A stretch of 64,000 nucleotides of DNA from Rotaria macrura (lineage: Eukaryota; Rotifera; Eurotatoria; Philodinida; Philodinidae), in NCBI GenBank assembly GCA_900239685.1, contig OENT01000733.1:16726-80725 (forward strand). Direction: 5' to 3'. Below the pieces are notes generated by a model. It had not been told where the DNA came from. It worked only from the letters and a program-made list of their open reading frames with translations, and ran no database searches. The position numbers and the translations under genes were made by a program. Shown here in pieces: positions 12,604 through 27,052 of the stretch (position 1 is its first letter; each line of letters opens with the position of its first letter).

Positions 12604-15600
12604 ACGAAAAAATCTAACAATGAACACATTCCAGTTTTATACCATCTACGATTGCAAATTCATGTGAATGAACAGGGAGAAATTTATCTCAAACGCAAAA
12701 GAAAACTTTATTTGATTAGTACCTATCAACTACAAATATCTCAGTCATCGTCATTCGTAGGTCCTCGCCGGTATTCTGACAACAGAAGTCATTTTTTCAT
12801 AGCTAATTCATTAGTGCCAAATCAATTTCTGTTCGACCTGCATTTTGAAAATAGTTTTTATGTATCACGAGCTCCTGGTATGAAAACATTCTTCACAGTA
12901 TCGATCTCTAAATATAACTTGATATTTTCTTTTCAGGTAGAGACATACCATTCTGGAATCATTTGTGTTTATTTACTTACTTTTTCATTAGAAATAAATC
13001 ATATGATATGTTCGATTCCTTCATAGAGCAATTTACCACTGTCATAAACGAAGAGCAACGAAATCTGTCTAATGAAGATTTGCATGAATTCTTTGTGGAT
13101 TGTCTCAACTATTATTCATCAATCCAAAATATTGTTCTACAAGATATGCATGCATTGAAAATTCTTGTTCGTATGATGGCTTCTGTGTCCATTAATCGAT
13201 ACAACATGATTAATGGAAGCGATGTAACACAATCGTTTACTTCTATTGTTCTACAAGTTTTTATAGACAAACTTCCGGATGTCTGGGTGGAAGCTGTTAA
13301 TTCTGAATGGCAATCATTTTGTCATGGTCTAGCAACACTAGTTTGTATTAAAGTATATCATCAGAAATCTGAAGATAGAATGAATTTTTCATTGAATTCA
13401 TTCATGATGATTCCTGACGGAACGCGACGACAAGAATTTATTTTTCAACTAGTTAATCTACTCAATAGTTTAAGATGTACTTTGGTACAAAATCAAGATG
13501 AGATCCTTTTTGGTTTGATTGATTTAAATCACCTTTGTTTGGAACATCTTCAAGTGACTAGTTCTCTTTCAAAATACATAACATACGTCATAAAAATCCT
13601 TGAATCTTATAAAGATGATGAGAATCTATTACGAACAAATATAAACACTCAGCTTAGTAAACTTCTACGAGAAGAACATTTTACAAGTAAGAACCAAAAA
13701 CCAAAACATGTGTATAAAGGTATTTTCTCGATTTTATTTTAGTGAATCTTCATGATATTGTATTCATTTTAAGTTTATTCAAAAATGAAACGAGCAAAAC
13801 AGATGATAGAATTATGAAATCTGCGACTCAAAAGATTCAAATCATATGTGAAACTAATCCTAATATGAAACAAATCTTTCAGGCTTATTTGGATCACAAA
13901 AATTTAAATATTTCGATTGATGATATTCCGTTCATTTATGATATCATCTTCTGCTATTACAATCCATTTCTATTACAAGGTATCGATCGTCAACAATATA
14001 TTTTACGTACTATTAACCGCCGAGAAAATCAAGTAATCGATTATTTTATTCTATGGTTTAAATATTTCCTATGTCGATCTAATCCTGATTGGACGCATTA
14101 TTCTAAATTACTTCATCAATGGACGGAATGTTTTGTCGATAGTGCAGATTTGTTCAAAGAGATTATCAAACAAACAGATAAGCTTATTGAACTTTGGACA
14201 CAAGTCGAGCCTGCCAACGATCAACGTTTAGTTTTCTTCGTGAAACATATAGTAATACAGTGTTTTCGGCATGGTAAAATTTGTCTCTTAATTTGATATT
14301 TTCGCTAGAAATTTCCTCATTTCATAAGTCGATAGACAATTAGATGTTACATTTGGTCAGTACTGATTTTTAAATAATAAAAGCACATTATAGTTTCGTA
14401 ATATATGTAGAGCAGGAAATTCTCATACCGAATGCGATATTTTTGTTTCGATACTATTTCTATCATACAGATTCGTATTACAAGAGTATTACAGCTAGGT
14501 AGTTTGTTATAGATTAGTAGACAAGAGATGTAAAGTGTGCGCGTTGAACAGATGCAAATTATTTTTATGTCAAACGAATACAAATGCATATAGTAGATAA
14601 TCGATTCATATATGTGCTAGTCTAATTATTATTTTTTTGTTCATTCTAGGAGATATTTACGATTTATTGAATGATGTTCTATTATCAGTCCAAAATAAAA
14701 AATTTATCGACGCTTTCAAACAGAAATTTCTCGCCGAAAAGTTGAAGCCCAATATCTGCTATTGCAAAGACATGAACAATTATAAAAATCCATTATTTCA
14801 CTTAATACAAAGCAATAGAAAACAACACGGACAAAATGTAATGATCAAAGAATTGATTTCTCTTGCTACATCATTGGTGGAAATCAATGATAATGATACC
14901 ATAAATGATACATTCTATCATCCATCTTATAGCACTTTTACATATACTATTCTATTCGATCCATTCCTCGAATCACTTCCAATTCACAAGCAAATAGTTC
15001 AACGATTGTCCATACAATTAGACAAATGGGAAAAAGGTGCGTTCGCTTTAGAATTACGAACATGGAAAAATTTTACAGTAGTACAAACATCTGTTGTCTG
15101 TGAAATATGGTCGTTAGTAGTTCAGAAATTAAAAAAAGATTATAAATTTGATGTACTCTTCGATTTCTGGTATCGAGATATGATTAATAAACTGGAAATC
15201 AGACAAAAAATAATGATCTGTCTTGACATTTACTGTCAACAAGCATTTGATAAGGATAAATATGATGTATTAATTAAAGAATTTGATGATCGTTTGGAAC
15301 AAGAAATCGTTCTATCTATCCAAATACCAGTTGATCTAATGGATATTGTTTCATTCGCTGAAAAACTCAATCCATATACACATGTGCTCAGTTGGCGAGC
15401 TTTTCTTCAGCAAAAAACAACAACTGAAACGAATACATCGAGTAAGATTTCTACAATAGAAGATTATTAAATTAAGTTCTATTTTATTTTCAATAGCTGT
15501 GAAAGTATCGTTGACACAGCAGTTAGATACGAGCAATGAAAAAGGAATTGCTACTAGTTTGGTAACATCGGGTAAGCCTTCAATATGACGAGTACAGTTC

Positions 15601-18600
15601 GAATATAGAGTACTTGCCATATTATCTTTATAGAAATATTTCTTGATCTCATGGACGATGGATCTGTAAGCAAGATAAATGAATCGATGAGCAACCGATG
15701 CATAGATATTCTTCGTCAAAGTGTTCAGATTTTTGAACAATATCATGCTATGTTACAAAACATATGCAGTCATATGAACAAACTTCCAATTCAACAAATA
15801 ATTAGTTTTTTTCCCGAGACAGAACAAGCTGAGCATGATATTCAATTGCTAGGACAATTATTTGATCCGGTAGTAAAATCACAACTACTTTCAATTGTTA
15901 CGTTTTGGAAAAATCGTTCTCAAATAAATTATATTTGTGCCGGTTTCAAAACTATGACTGCTCATGTTTCGGCGATCTGTGATTTAACATTCATAGATAA
16001 GGTTTCTAGTATTAACGAGCAAACATCTGGTGAAGAATGCCTTATGCTATATAAACACTATCAAGATCAAATAGAAAAGTTATGTTCCGAACGTATTTGC
16101 ACACTTGCCTCGTATTATTGTGTATCGAAAGATCTTTTTGACTTTATTCACTCACTTAGAACTGATGATGTTTACAATATGCAAGAAGCTGTCAACGACT
16201 GGGATGAGACGTTGGTGAACACAAAAACAATCTTCGACTTTGCAATTGTTAAGAATTTTATTGATCGTGCATATGCAGATATGAATGCTAAACGTCAAAT
16301 ATTGAATAGTACTTCAATTTATCTTGATGATGTGCTTGCTAGCTTTAATGAAGTATGGAAAAATAATCAATTTAATGATCTACTCAAATGTTTAGAATCA
16401 TCTTCATATGCATTGTCAACAATTAAGCGCGTCTATTTCGAAGTAACTGATAAAGAAAAATCAAAACGACGTCGTATAGCAGAAATTTTGAAAAATTCTT
16501 CGATCTATTTTGTGCGCATTGACGATCACACGACAGCATTTGATATTCATGTAGAACATCCAACTCAAACTATGACTACAAATGATGAGAACAAACAAAA
16601 ACAAATAACATTTGTTCATCTAGGTGAACTTCGTGATCGTGCACGTCTGATGGAATATTCAAATCATTTCAAGAAAGTGAATGTATTCGATACAAAAAAT
16701 AAATATGAAAACTTGAACTTACGCAGTTTTATTCAATTGGTCGATATTGTTGAATCAACTCTTGAAATTCTAACAGCTTTGTATACGGCAGGTCATCCAT
16801 TCGTATCCACATTTCATGAATCTCTTAAGATGTTTTCATGTATCGATGGAGTATACGATGATTTACAACAGAATAATATCATGTTGAATCGTTTACTTGA
16901 AGATTGGGAAAAGAAATTGTGTGATATTTACCAGCAACACATCACTTTGTCGTATTTTATAGGTGATCAATTCTGGCTAATTGAAGATTATATCAAAAAT
17001 CGATCATCGTATTCTCATCCAGGTTATCATCTTCTCAAATTCATTGACATCGATGCAAGTTCATTACCTCACTCACATAATCAACAACAGGAACCTGATG
17101 ATAGATTAGAGAATCTTGCACGTTGGCTTCCAAGACAGCAAACACTTGCTTTCCGAGAAGAAAAAGATCCCCGAATAAAAAAATGTCTTCTTATTGAAAC
17201 AACCCATGAAGGAATACTTCGTTCTATTCTTTCTCTCTTTTCATTCACAACAACTCCAGTTAAAGTTCATCGTATCTTCTATTGTAACTCGCATACTAAT
17301 TGGATGCAAGTTCGTGCTTTCATCTATCGTTGTTTCTATTCACAATCATTACATCAACTCATTCGGCCTGAACTTCTCTCGCAATCGATACAGAATAAGT
17401 TTATATATCTACTTCGTTCATTGATTGATAAAAAATCTGATCATTTTTTTCAAATGGGTATTATCACAACGACTGCATCCATAGAACAACAGATGATCAA
17501 TGGACTTCGATCCATGGATATTCTGAAGATTTTTCGTGATCATGAGCTATTAAATTCGGATGATTTTGTTGAAAAAATAAAATCATTGCTTCGCAAATGT
17601 ACACTTGTAACATCCACATTGGCTGGCCAGGGAAAATCGACTTTCATTCGTGAGACTGTGAAACAGTCAACGAAGAACTACGTTAAATTTCCTATCTATG
17701 GTGACTTAGATAGTGACATATTAGCTGAACGACTTAGCTCAATATATCCTGAACTCGAAACAGGAGCGCTTCATCTTGATATTGGAACCGTCGATGACAC
17801 TCAACGATTGAATGAAATTCTCTATTGTCTTCTACTGTTCGGAAGTTTTTGTTTTGGACAAGTAGCTGTTGTGTTGCCCATAGAAACTCCTATCTATATC
17901 GAAATCGATGCATCACCTGATTCTTCACTATCTAAACTTGCATTATTTGATCATATTAAAACAGTCATCCATTTTGATCATATTAATTGGGCAAGTCTCA
18001 TATTTGACAATATAGAAATTCAGACCGTGGCAAATTATTTACATGAAATCAATAGTGAAACGATCTTGAATAACAATGTAAATCCTTTGAATTTCAAATA
18101 TTTTGATCAATTAACATGTTCGAGTCTTATTCAAAAAACGTTTCTCAAAAACAAGAACATAGATTTTGTTACTTGGACTCAATTGTCAATTTTCATAGCT
18201 GTATTCTATCGTCTATTCACAGGTTTTTCACGATGTGGTTATTTTCTTTGTGAATATGTTCCAAATGGAACGATTCGAATGGATCTTGTTCAGACTCTTC
18301 TGCAATCATCAAAGCAGTTTACTTCGTATTCAGTAGAATCTGTTCGTCAACAACAACGATCAGTGACCACTAACGAAACGACCGAATTCACTAATGCCAT
18401 CATTCGTTGGGATAAAATGGAACCTTTCACCTTGGTTTTTACAGTTACGGATGATCCCATATTTGTTTATAAGAAACCAGCTGATGTGCCCGAAGCACTT
18501 GTCAAATATTTCGAAGTCTACAATACAGCATCTGAAAAAAATAAACGTACTAAGGAAAAAGACATGTTTCCTGATTATACGAAACTCACTCATACGGAAA

Positions 18601-21600
18601 TCTTCATTCGATTAGCTTCGCTTTCACAAAAATATTTCAATAAAGCTATATGTTCGACTTGTTTCCGACAGTATGAAATCGGAGAACAACATTGTCAAAT
18701 GTGTTCAACTAATGATGTACTTATTCAACCGAAAACATTCGATGATGCTGACATTTTGTCATTTCAAAGTAATATTGCTGACCGTTTTCGAAACGATTAT
18801 GTTCTTACTCATGATAATTTTATTAAAATGCTCTTAATCTACATGCGAGTACAATGCGGTATACCTGTTCTTATTATGGGCGAGACAGGTGAGAGAACCA
18901 TACCTATGTTCATGTCCTTGGTAACCTATGTCTTTTAATAGGATGTGGAAAGACAGCATTGATTCAATTCTTATGTCAAAAGATTCTAGACGACGATCTC
19001 GAAGTTATTCGCGTACATGCAGGCTTTACAACGAAGCAAATCATCGAAATAATGTGTTTTTGTATTAGGAAAGCTAAAGCAAGTGCCGAAAAAGGGAAAC
19101 GCTTGTGGATTTTTTTCGATGAATTTAATACAACAACTAATATTGGCCTTCTCAAAGAAATTATATGCGAAAGAACTCTTTTGGGTTCGTTCTTACCATC
19201 AAACATGATCTTTCTAGGAGCTTGCAATCCACGCCGTAAGAAAACCCTTCAAATTATGATCAACGAAGACGATCATATTGGAATACGCAAAACTCGTTAT
19301 GACATTCAAAAACTACTTGGAACAGGTTTTGATCGATGTCTTCTACACACTGTAGTATCTATTCCAGAAACCATGCTCGAATATATATGGGACTATGGTT
19401 ATTTAGATGAATCAACTGAAACTTCATATATTAAAACAATGTTAAATATATGTCGTAATCTTCCTTCTAATCGAAGACTTTTTAATCTGATCGTTACTCT
19501 TCTTGTTCATTCTCACATTCACTTTCGAGATTTGGAAGATGTTAGTAGTGTGAGTTTACGTGATATTGCTCGTTTTTGTAGCTTGTACAATTGGTAGCTA
19601 GATTTATTAAATCAAAGTGCATCACCCAATGTATCGCAAAGTACAATACATTATTTTCCTCATCGAGCTAGTTTTATTGCATTGCTACTGTGTTACTACT
19701 TTCGATTACGTTCTGTTAAATTGAAAAGTATCTACATCGATAAAATGCAATTGATAATTGCCAAGTCGTATCCAAAACCTAAAAATGTTCGTGATTATAT
19801 GATGAAAGACATTCTTGAAAACGAACAAAAGAACTTAATCGATAAAAAGATGGAATTACCGGAAGGCACAGCATTGAACCGTGCATTACGCGATAATATA
19901 TTCGTTCTTTTAGCTTGCATTATCAATCGTATTCCATTGTTTATGTGCGGTAAACCTGGTAGTAGTAAAACATCAGCCATTCAAATATTAATCAATAATT
20001 TGAAAGGAAAAATGTCAAAAGATTCATACTTTCAAACATTACCTGAATTAGTTACCGTCTCTTTTCAAGGTTCACAAAGTTGCACATCGGAGAGTATAAT
20101 TAAAGTTTTTCAACGTGCTGCTAATTATACTCGTGTCAAAAGTTGTACTGAACTATTGCCTGTCATTGTTTTCGATGAAATTGGTCTCGCTGAACTCTCA
20201 CCACACAATCCACTCAAGGTACTACATGGTGAACTAGAAGTTGAAAATAATAAATACGGATTCGTTGGTATTTCTAATTGGCGACTTGACGCTTCAAAAA
20301 TGAATCGTGCTTTATATCTATCAACTCCTGATCCAGATGTACAAGATCTTCAACTTATCGGTAAAACTATAATCGAAAGTATGCAACAATTAGTGAAAAG
20401 ACGACTCGTTGATTTTGATTCTACAATCATCAATGGTCTTGCTCAAGCTTACTACGATTTGTACGATAATTTGAGTGATGCTCCACCCGATCAAAAAAAC
20501 TATTTTGGTCTTCGAGATTATTATTGTCTTATCAAAAGTATCGTTCGTATTTTAATAGAAACACAAGAAAAAGTAGACATCTACGAAATAATTCGACGAC
20601 AACTAAAAGTCAATTTCGATGGTATTCTCGATGGTTCATCACTTTTATGGCAACACTTTTGTCAATATATCAAAAGAAAACATCTCTTCAATGATTATGA
20701 ATGTCCAACATTCAATTGTCTTCTTGATCAGGCGTTGAAAAATCGATCGGCTCGATATTTAATGTTGATTGCTGATAGTGAAAGTACTATTGATTATGTT
20801 GAACGTTTTATCGATGTTCATCAACGAAAACATAATATAGAAGTACGTACTATTGTGGGTAGTTCTTTTTCGGGTGATCTACTTCGAGGAAATACTTATT
20901 CGGAACAATATAATTATCGAATTTTGATGGATATTATTCTTTATGCTGAAACAAATATAACGTTAATTATGCGTCAAATGGGTCATCTTTACGATAATCT
21001 TTACGATCTTTTCAATCAAAATTTTTCTATTTCCGGAAGACAAAAGTATTGTCGAATTGCTTTGGGTGCTTTCTATCGTCCACGTTGTTTGATACATGAT
21101 AATTTTTATTGTATAGTTTTTATTCATAAACGAGATGCAGACAAATGTGACCCACCATTTCTCAATCGTTTCGAAAAACATCTCATTGACATTCAAACTT
21201 TAATTCATCCTCGACATCAATCAATATACGATGATCTTCATATTTGGTTAAACAAATTTTTGCCCAAAAATATTGAAAAACATTTTCCACGTCTAGAACA
21301 TTTATTTGTTGATTATAGTCGAGACCGAATATACTTTTTAATCATGGAAATCTTTGAGCAACTAAATATTTCGATCGATGATCAAGAGACCGATGAAATC
21401 CGTCAACGAATAATACAACATTGTCAAGTAAAGTTAATGCGTACTAGTTCATTAGATTTACCATTGATACTTTCATTGGAACCGACCGAAGAAAATCAAA
21501 GAATGATCGATCAATACTATGACATTCATCAATCGATTACATTTTCAGCACTTGTCCAACGAGCACTTGACAACAAGAATATTTCACCGCAAATTATTTA

Positions 21601-24600
21601 CACGTATACAGAAATTCTTCATCGAATCAATACACTACCGAATGACGTTGAAGACATCAACTTAAGTACATTTAAGACAGAACTTGAATTAAAAAATAAA
21701 ATCTGGCATCATTACCAAGGATCAAATACTATTCGTCTACTTTTAATTCGCATTGATTATCATAATGAACATCAACATATTCTCACATTAAAACATGTTC
21801 TACTAAATGAAAACACATCTCAAAATAATCGATGTGTATGGATTGTTGTTCATTTAAAACGTAATCTAATTAATCAGACTCGAAACGATATTTTATTTAG
21901 TGACTGGTCTGCTGATATGATCGATGATCTTAATTGTCGTGTTTTATTTCCGAAATATTTATTTTCAACTTCTTCGTATCGTGACCTTGTTCTACAAGGA
22001 GAAAGTCTTCTAACCGATGATATATTCAATGATCTGACGAATCGATGTCTGTTGAAATTTCGTTACATTCCTATGAGAAAAAACGACGAAAAACTCATTA
22101 CTAAGAAGCGTAATATGATATTCGAAGAAATAACACGTCATACAACAAGAAACAATTTTCATCTTCATTCGATTTTACGTAAAAATTTGATTGAATTAAT
22201 TCGTACGAATGAAAACTTGAATACAAAAGATTTTATTGATTGGCGATTGGATCTGTTGACTAATAGTAAAATAATTGCTAGTTCTCGTTCATTTGAAATT
22301 GCTTTTCAAGCAACTATTTCATTATTTTTTCAAGCACATATTTTACTTCTCTTGGTTCATGTTGAAAAACATAATTTGTTTGATGCCTATCATTTCCTTT
22401 CAACTATCAATGATAAAAATATTGAACAGAATCTATCTAAACTATGGATGGATTGTTTAGTTTCATCGATGAAAACAATTGATTTCACCATGATGCATCG
22501 TGATAGAATCGACATTAAATTTGTTGATGATTTGAAATTACCTTGTGCAACATCTGAATACCAACATATTCGATCGATTCAAGAGAAAATTCGAGATTTA
22601 CAAAATATGAACAATTCTTATACGCATTTTCTCGATTATGCAATCAAGCAAATAGTCGCGACAAGTTCGTACGGAGTAGATTTTATGAAACAAGTTTTTA
22701 ATGATCAACAATACTTTGAATTTTATCTGTACGATCAAATAACGATACATCTGATGGAAACAAATGCTAATCTTTCATCGGAATTTGTTTTTCATCTTAT
22801 TACATGTAATCCAACTCATTCATTTGAACAACATATTCAATTGTTTCTTGCACATACGGAATTACTAGATATTGTTCGTGTATTCGATGCTAGTTTACAA
22901 TTGATTCGTGAAGAAGAAATTCTTGAAGAAATCAAAAAACAATTGATTGTTCATCCTACTGACATAATCAGATCTTCTAAGTTCTATACATTAGTAATAA
23001 TGAATGAACAATTTTATCAACTTCCACCATTGAAAACAACGATTGAAAATATATATGAATTCCAATGTAAAGGCGATCCAATGATTGAAACGAGTTTAAT
23101 GAATTTAATTGAACTGATTCTATCACCATCGATTATTAATCGAGTCAATAATATTCAACAACTCATAACAACTTATAGTTTAATTGAACAATATATTCGT
23201 GATCTTGAATCTTATCGAGTTAATAATCTGGAAAAACTTCGTTTGTTCCTTAGTTTTATTCGATGTCTAGCTGTTCTACTATCGGATAAAGCTTTTGATA
23301 TCTTCACACAAGGATTCAATGAAAAATTTGATTCATGTCAATCGATTCATCACTTTGTTAATCAACTAAGAAATATTATTCGACAACAAACATCGACTAT
23401 TAGCGATACTATCGTTGATCAAACATTAATCAAACTTGAAATTGAATTCATCAAAGATTGGCTAGCAGACAATGAAGATTCGTATGTTAATATTTTAATT
23501 TTATTGAATGAAAACGATAATGATCTATGGCAATATTCAACGAAAATTTTTAATTTTATTGATCGCAAATTTGACTTAATATCCATATTGAAACAAAATC
23601 ATGGAAAACTTTCATGGAATGAAGAATTCCAAAAATTAAACCATTCATTGAACATGATCGATCATGTTTCACATAAAATAGAACGATTATTAGTCAATCA
23701 AATTCATATGCATTTGATGCGACAAACTTTCGATAATGAAATCGATCAACAACTTATTGATGATTACAAAGATTTTGAAGAAAATTTCTATAGAATAAAA
23801 AACATGAAAGACACAATTGATTTTCAATGGATCTCATTGCTTGCTTGGTTAAAATATTATGCACACATCTATGCAATTACTTTGAATAATGAAAGTCAAC
23901 TAGCGGTTCTACCAAGAATAGATCGACTTTTAACTAATGCTGATTCTCCATTTGGTTCAACATTGAAATTATTCATTTTTAAGCAACTTCTACAAATTTC
24001 AGGATTAAGTCTAGACGACTTTCGTGATAGATATAATTATCGTAATATTGAGTGGATTAAAGATTTTCTTTTACGATTAAATGATCAACAAACACAACAT
24101 ACTCGACAAAATATATTTTTACCTATTCCATTGTTCGAATGTCGAGAACAATTTCAACGAGTAAGTCAAATTCTTCATGCACACGACAACATTGTTAATC
24201 TACGACAGTTAATTCGTGAGTGTAGTATCTCACAAAAACTCAGTTATGCTTTTCTTTCATGGTTTATTCAATATTATTGCCGTTTTACACAAGATAACAG
24301 CACAAATGATGACAAGTCTGCTCATTTGATCATAAATGATTTGCAAGAAGAAATTATCGATTCATTTACATTCTTAGGTTTCAAATTACTTCAGTTTTTG
24401 TGCTCGAATTTTTGGAGTACTTCTTACTTTCATCTTGATTCAACTATGTCATCGAATGATATTCATAAACGTTTACTTGCACTCAATATTATCGTTGTTT
24501 TGATATCTTATAAATCACAACCCAAAAGAAATTTATTCAGAAATCTTCTGTTCAACGATCAAAATGAAATACCATTTAAATATATACAACATATTTCAAA

Positions 24601-27052
24601 TATTTACTTGCCTGGTCTCATGATTGACGATCCTGTTATGATACAAATGATGCGTGTACAATCACAAATTCAAGATCGTCTAAAACGAGGACCGATTAAC
24701 AATGAAGAAAATGTTATTCTTCAATGTTCACAAGAATGTCCTTGGATATTCTATTTGCAAGATGCCAATTTTTCCAATAATTCAAACAAGTGTCCGCAAT
24801 GTCAAAAGCCGATTGGTATTACAGAAAACAAAATTCTTATTGAACGTGATCCGTCTCAAATTCGAATGTCCATCGATGATAGTTTGGAAATGATCGATCA
24901 ATACAAGCAGAAACTTCGTCGTGGATATCGAAATTTTCAAACAGCTAATAATAGTACGTTGAATGAAAAACCTGATCATTTAAATCGATCCGTATCGTTT
25001 CGCTTTTTACATTTTCTTACACATGGTCTATTGCTTTTCTTGCATGAAATTAACTATCTACCTGATCAAGATATGAAAAATAATCTTAAATTGTTCACAG
25101 TCACACATTTTCGTGATCATTTTGAAAAAGACTTCGAACTTCTCTGTCAAACATTTACAGATAATCAACAATGTTGTATTTGGCTTTATAAGCGTCTTAA
25201 TCATCTTGTTAATGATGAATTTCTTCAACGAAGTTCAATGAAAACCAATGAAAATATTTTTCAATTCGAACGTACGATTGAAGAAAAACTCGTATTGCCA
25301 TATATTAATTCAATTACTAATGAAATTACTGAATATAAACAAGCATATGCTCAATTTTTTCATGAACCCAATAGTCAACCATCATTAGAAAGTTTCATTC
25401 ATGAATATTTTCAAGATGAACAACAATATCCATTATTAGATTTCTTTAATGTAACTACATTTTATAAATTGGACCCTTTGAATGAATTTATCTTTAAATT
25501 ACAAACAAGACCATATACTGAAAATGCATATCCAATTACGACATTTATTATCAAACGTCTCGAGGATTTTATTAATATTCAACATATGTATCCGATTATT
25601 GTTTTTACTAATTATCTTATTGAAAAATTCAATTATAGAATCAATCGAAATGATGCAACTGAAAAGAAAATTCTTTATTATTTAACGAAAGACAAAGATC
25701 AATATAGAACAAATCAACTTTATAATGATTTTCTAAATGCTTGGTATTCATTAAATTTGAAAGAAGTTCACCATGGTAATCAAACAATAAAATTCGAAAA
25801 GACAATTTCGAAAGAGAAATTCGCCGAAAGTACAAATATTCATGTACTTCTATTGAATACATCACGTGATGAAAGTAGTCTTCTTCTTGTTGCATGTCTT
25901 AAAACAATTGCTGAATTACAAAATGAGATTATCAATTATTTTCATGATACTATCGAACATAGTATTAAAAAAGAAACTGAACGAAAACGTATACCACTTC
26001 AATCTATTCGAGCAGAACATACTCTTAATCTTGATCGAAATCGTTTGAGTCAAAAGCTAATTGAAGATTGTCTTGTTCTTAATTATCAATATGGAAAAGG
26101 TAGAGATATTATCTATGATTATGACGAAATCGAAATCTACTTGCGAAATATGATCAGTTCACTAATACTGATCGATACAGATCGATTGAATTGTATCAAC
26201 TATCAATTTGAATTGTACGGAGAAAACACATCGTTGATCAATGATATTCGTGATCGAATCAAACAAAAACGTTTATCAAATAATGATCGAAATAAATTAC
26301 AAAATCTCATTGTCGGCATGAATAATGATGATATGCTAAATTATCTTGGTTCACTCGATTATTTTTTTACTTATTTGAGAACAAGTATACTAGACAGTGC
26401 TTCAGAAGAAATACCGATTCAAAAATTTGTTCAAGAAAATATGCATTCACATACTGGTTTAGATGACACAATTCTTTATCGAGAACCATTCTCTACGGTT
26501 CAATTGCAATATATTATTGAATTATATGAAATAATTGAAGAAAGTGTTTTCGATCGAGCCTTACGTACGTATGTTAAACATGAACTGCAAGAAACAGCAT
26601 TTTTTGATGGTGAGTGCGAAGGTGTCATCAAACAATTTTCACAGGATACGTTTGAAAAAAAAACAATTTCTCTTGCATTGAAAAATATTAATATTTGGAT
26701 TTCCATGCTCAAACGTTTAATGATACGGATTTTGACTGCGAATATCGAACTTGATCAACGATTGCAAGTTTATCTTGAGCGAACGTATCTATGGAGTGAT
26801 CCTATTACTGATGCTGATCTAGCAACTTTTCAAGTTGATAACGATATTTTACTTCGACATACCTATGTAATCCTGTGTGCTTTAGAACGGAAGCAATATA
26901 TGATCAATGCAGTTCAGTTGCCACAAAAGGCAGCAACAATGCTACGCGTTGAGGGACAACAACAAGAAGTTCAACCTCGATCGACTGAAATCATAAGATC
27001 GAGAATCATTCCCAAAGTTCTCAGTGACAAAAATCGAAAGATTCGTGTATAA
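12604..27052 (+). CDS. Giant RNF213-like AAA+ protein (mysterin family), seven exons, one in-frame TAG
   Basis: Exons: 12604-12877 (first one tentative), 12937-13686, 13743-14273, 14650-15441, 15497-15571, 15634-18888 and 18942-27052. Together they give 4,596 in-frame codons including the stop, against 5,207 residues in human RNF213. Landmarks by residue: a degenerate AAA2 P-loop AGQGKST near 1471; a C-x2-C...C-x2-C cluster near 1813-1830; the AAA3 Walker A GETGCGKT near 1888, split by an intron, with Walker B WIFFDEFN near 1947; the AAA4 Walker A GKPGSSKT near 2228 and Walker B VIVFDEIG near 2300; the family hallmark PPFLNRFEKH near 2627; and an RZ-like finger near 3820-3848. The helical shell and C-terminal domain follow. 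RNF213 is a dynein-like ATPase and ubiquitin ligase acting at lipid droplets and on intracellular bacteria in vertebrates. Here no RING is visible and the RZ finger lacks ligands. All six introns are phase 1. A single TAG at 19595-19597 interrupts the last exon, so the gene may be a pseudogene or contain a sequence error. Confidence 0.9.
14274..14649 (+). other. 376-nt intron of the RNF213-like gene
   Basis: The donor CATG|GTAAAA and acceptor TTCATTCTAG|GAGAT join Gly codons in phase 1 (CFRHG-DIYDLLN). It is the longest intron in the gene; the others are 53-62 nt. It is AT-rich and no gene is seen inside. Confidence 0.8.
19595..19597 (+). other. In-frame TAG within the RNF213-like gene
   Basis: The reading frame runs ...LYNW-stop-LDLLNQSAS... 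and continues open for another 2,484 codons in the same frame, with family-typical sequence on both sides (SLRDIARFC before, HYFPHRASFI after). A single change from TAT or TAC (Tyr) would create it. A 48-nt intron (19594-19641) could remove it in frame, but its acceptor (CGCAAAG) has no pyrimidine tract. Confidence 0.75.

Noticed and set aside
19594-19641. A 48-nt intron that would remove the in-frame TAG
   Set aside because: It keeps the frame, but the acceptor lacks a pyrimidine tract and the removed residues (LDLLNQSASPNVSQ) look like normal protein. Kept only as an alternative.
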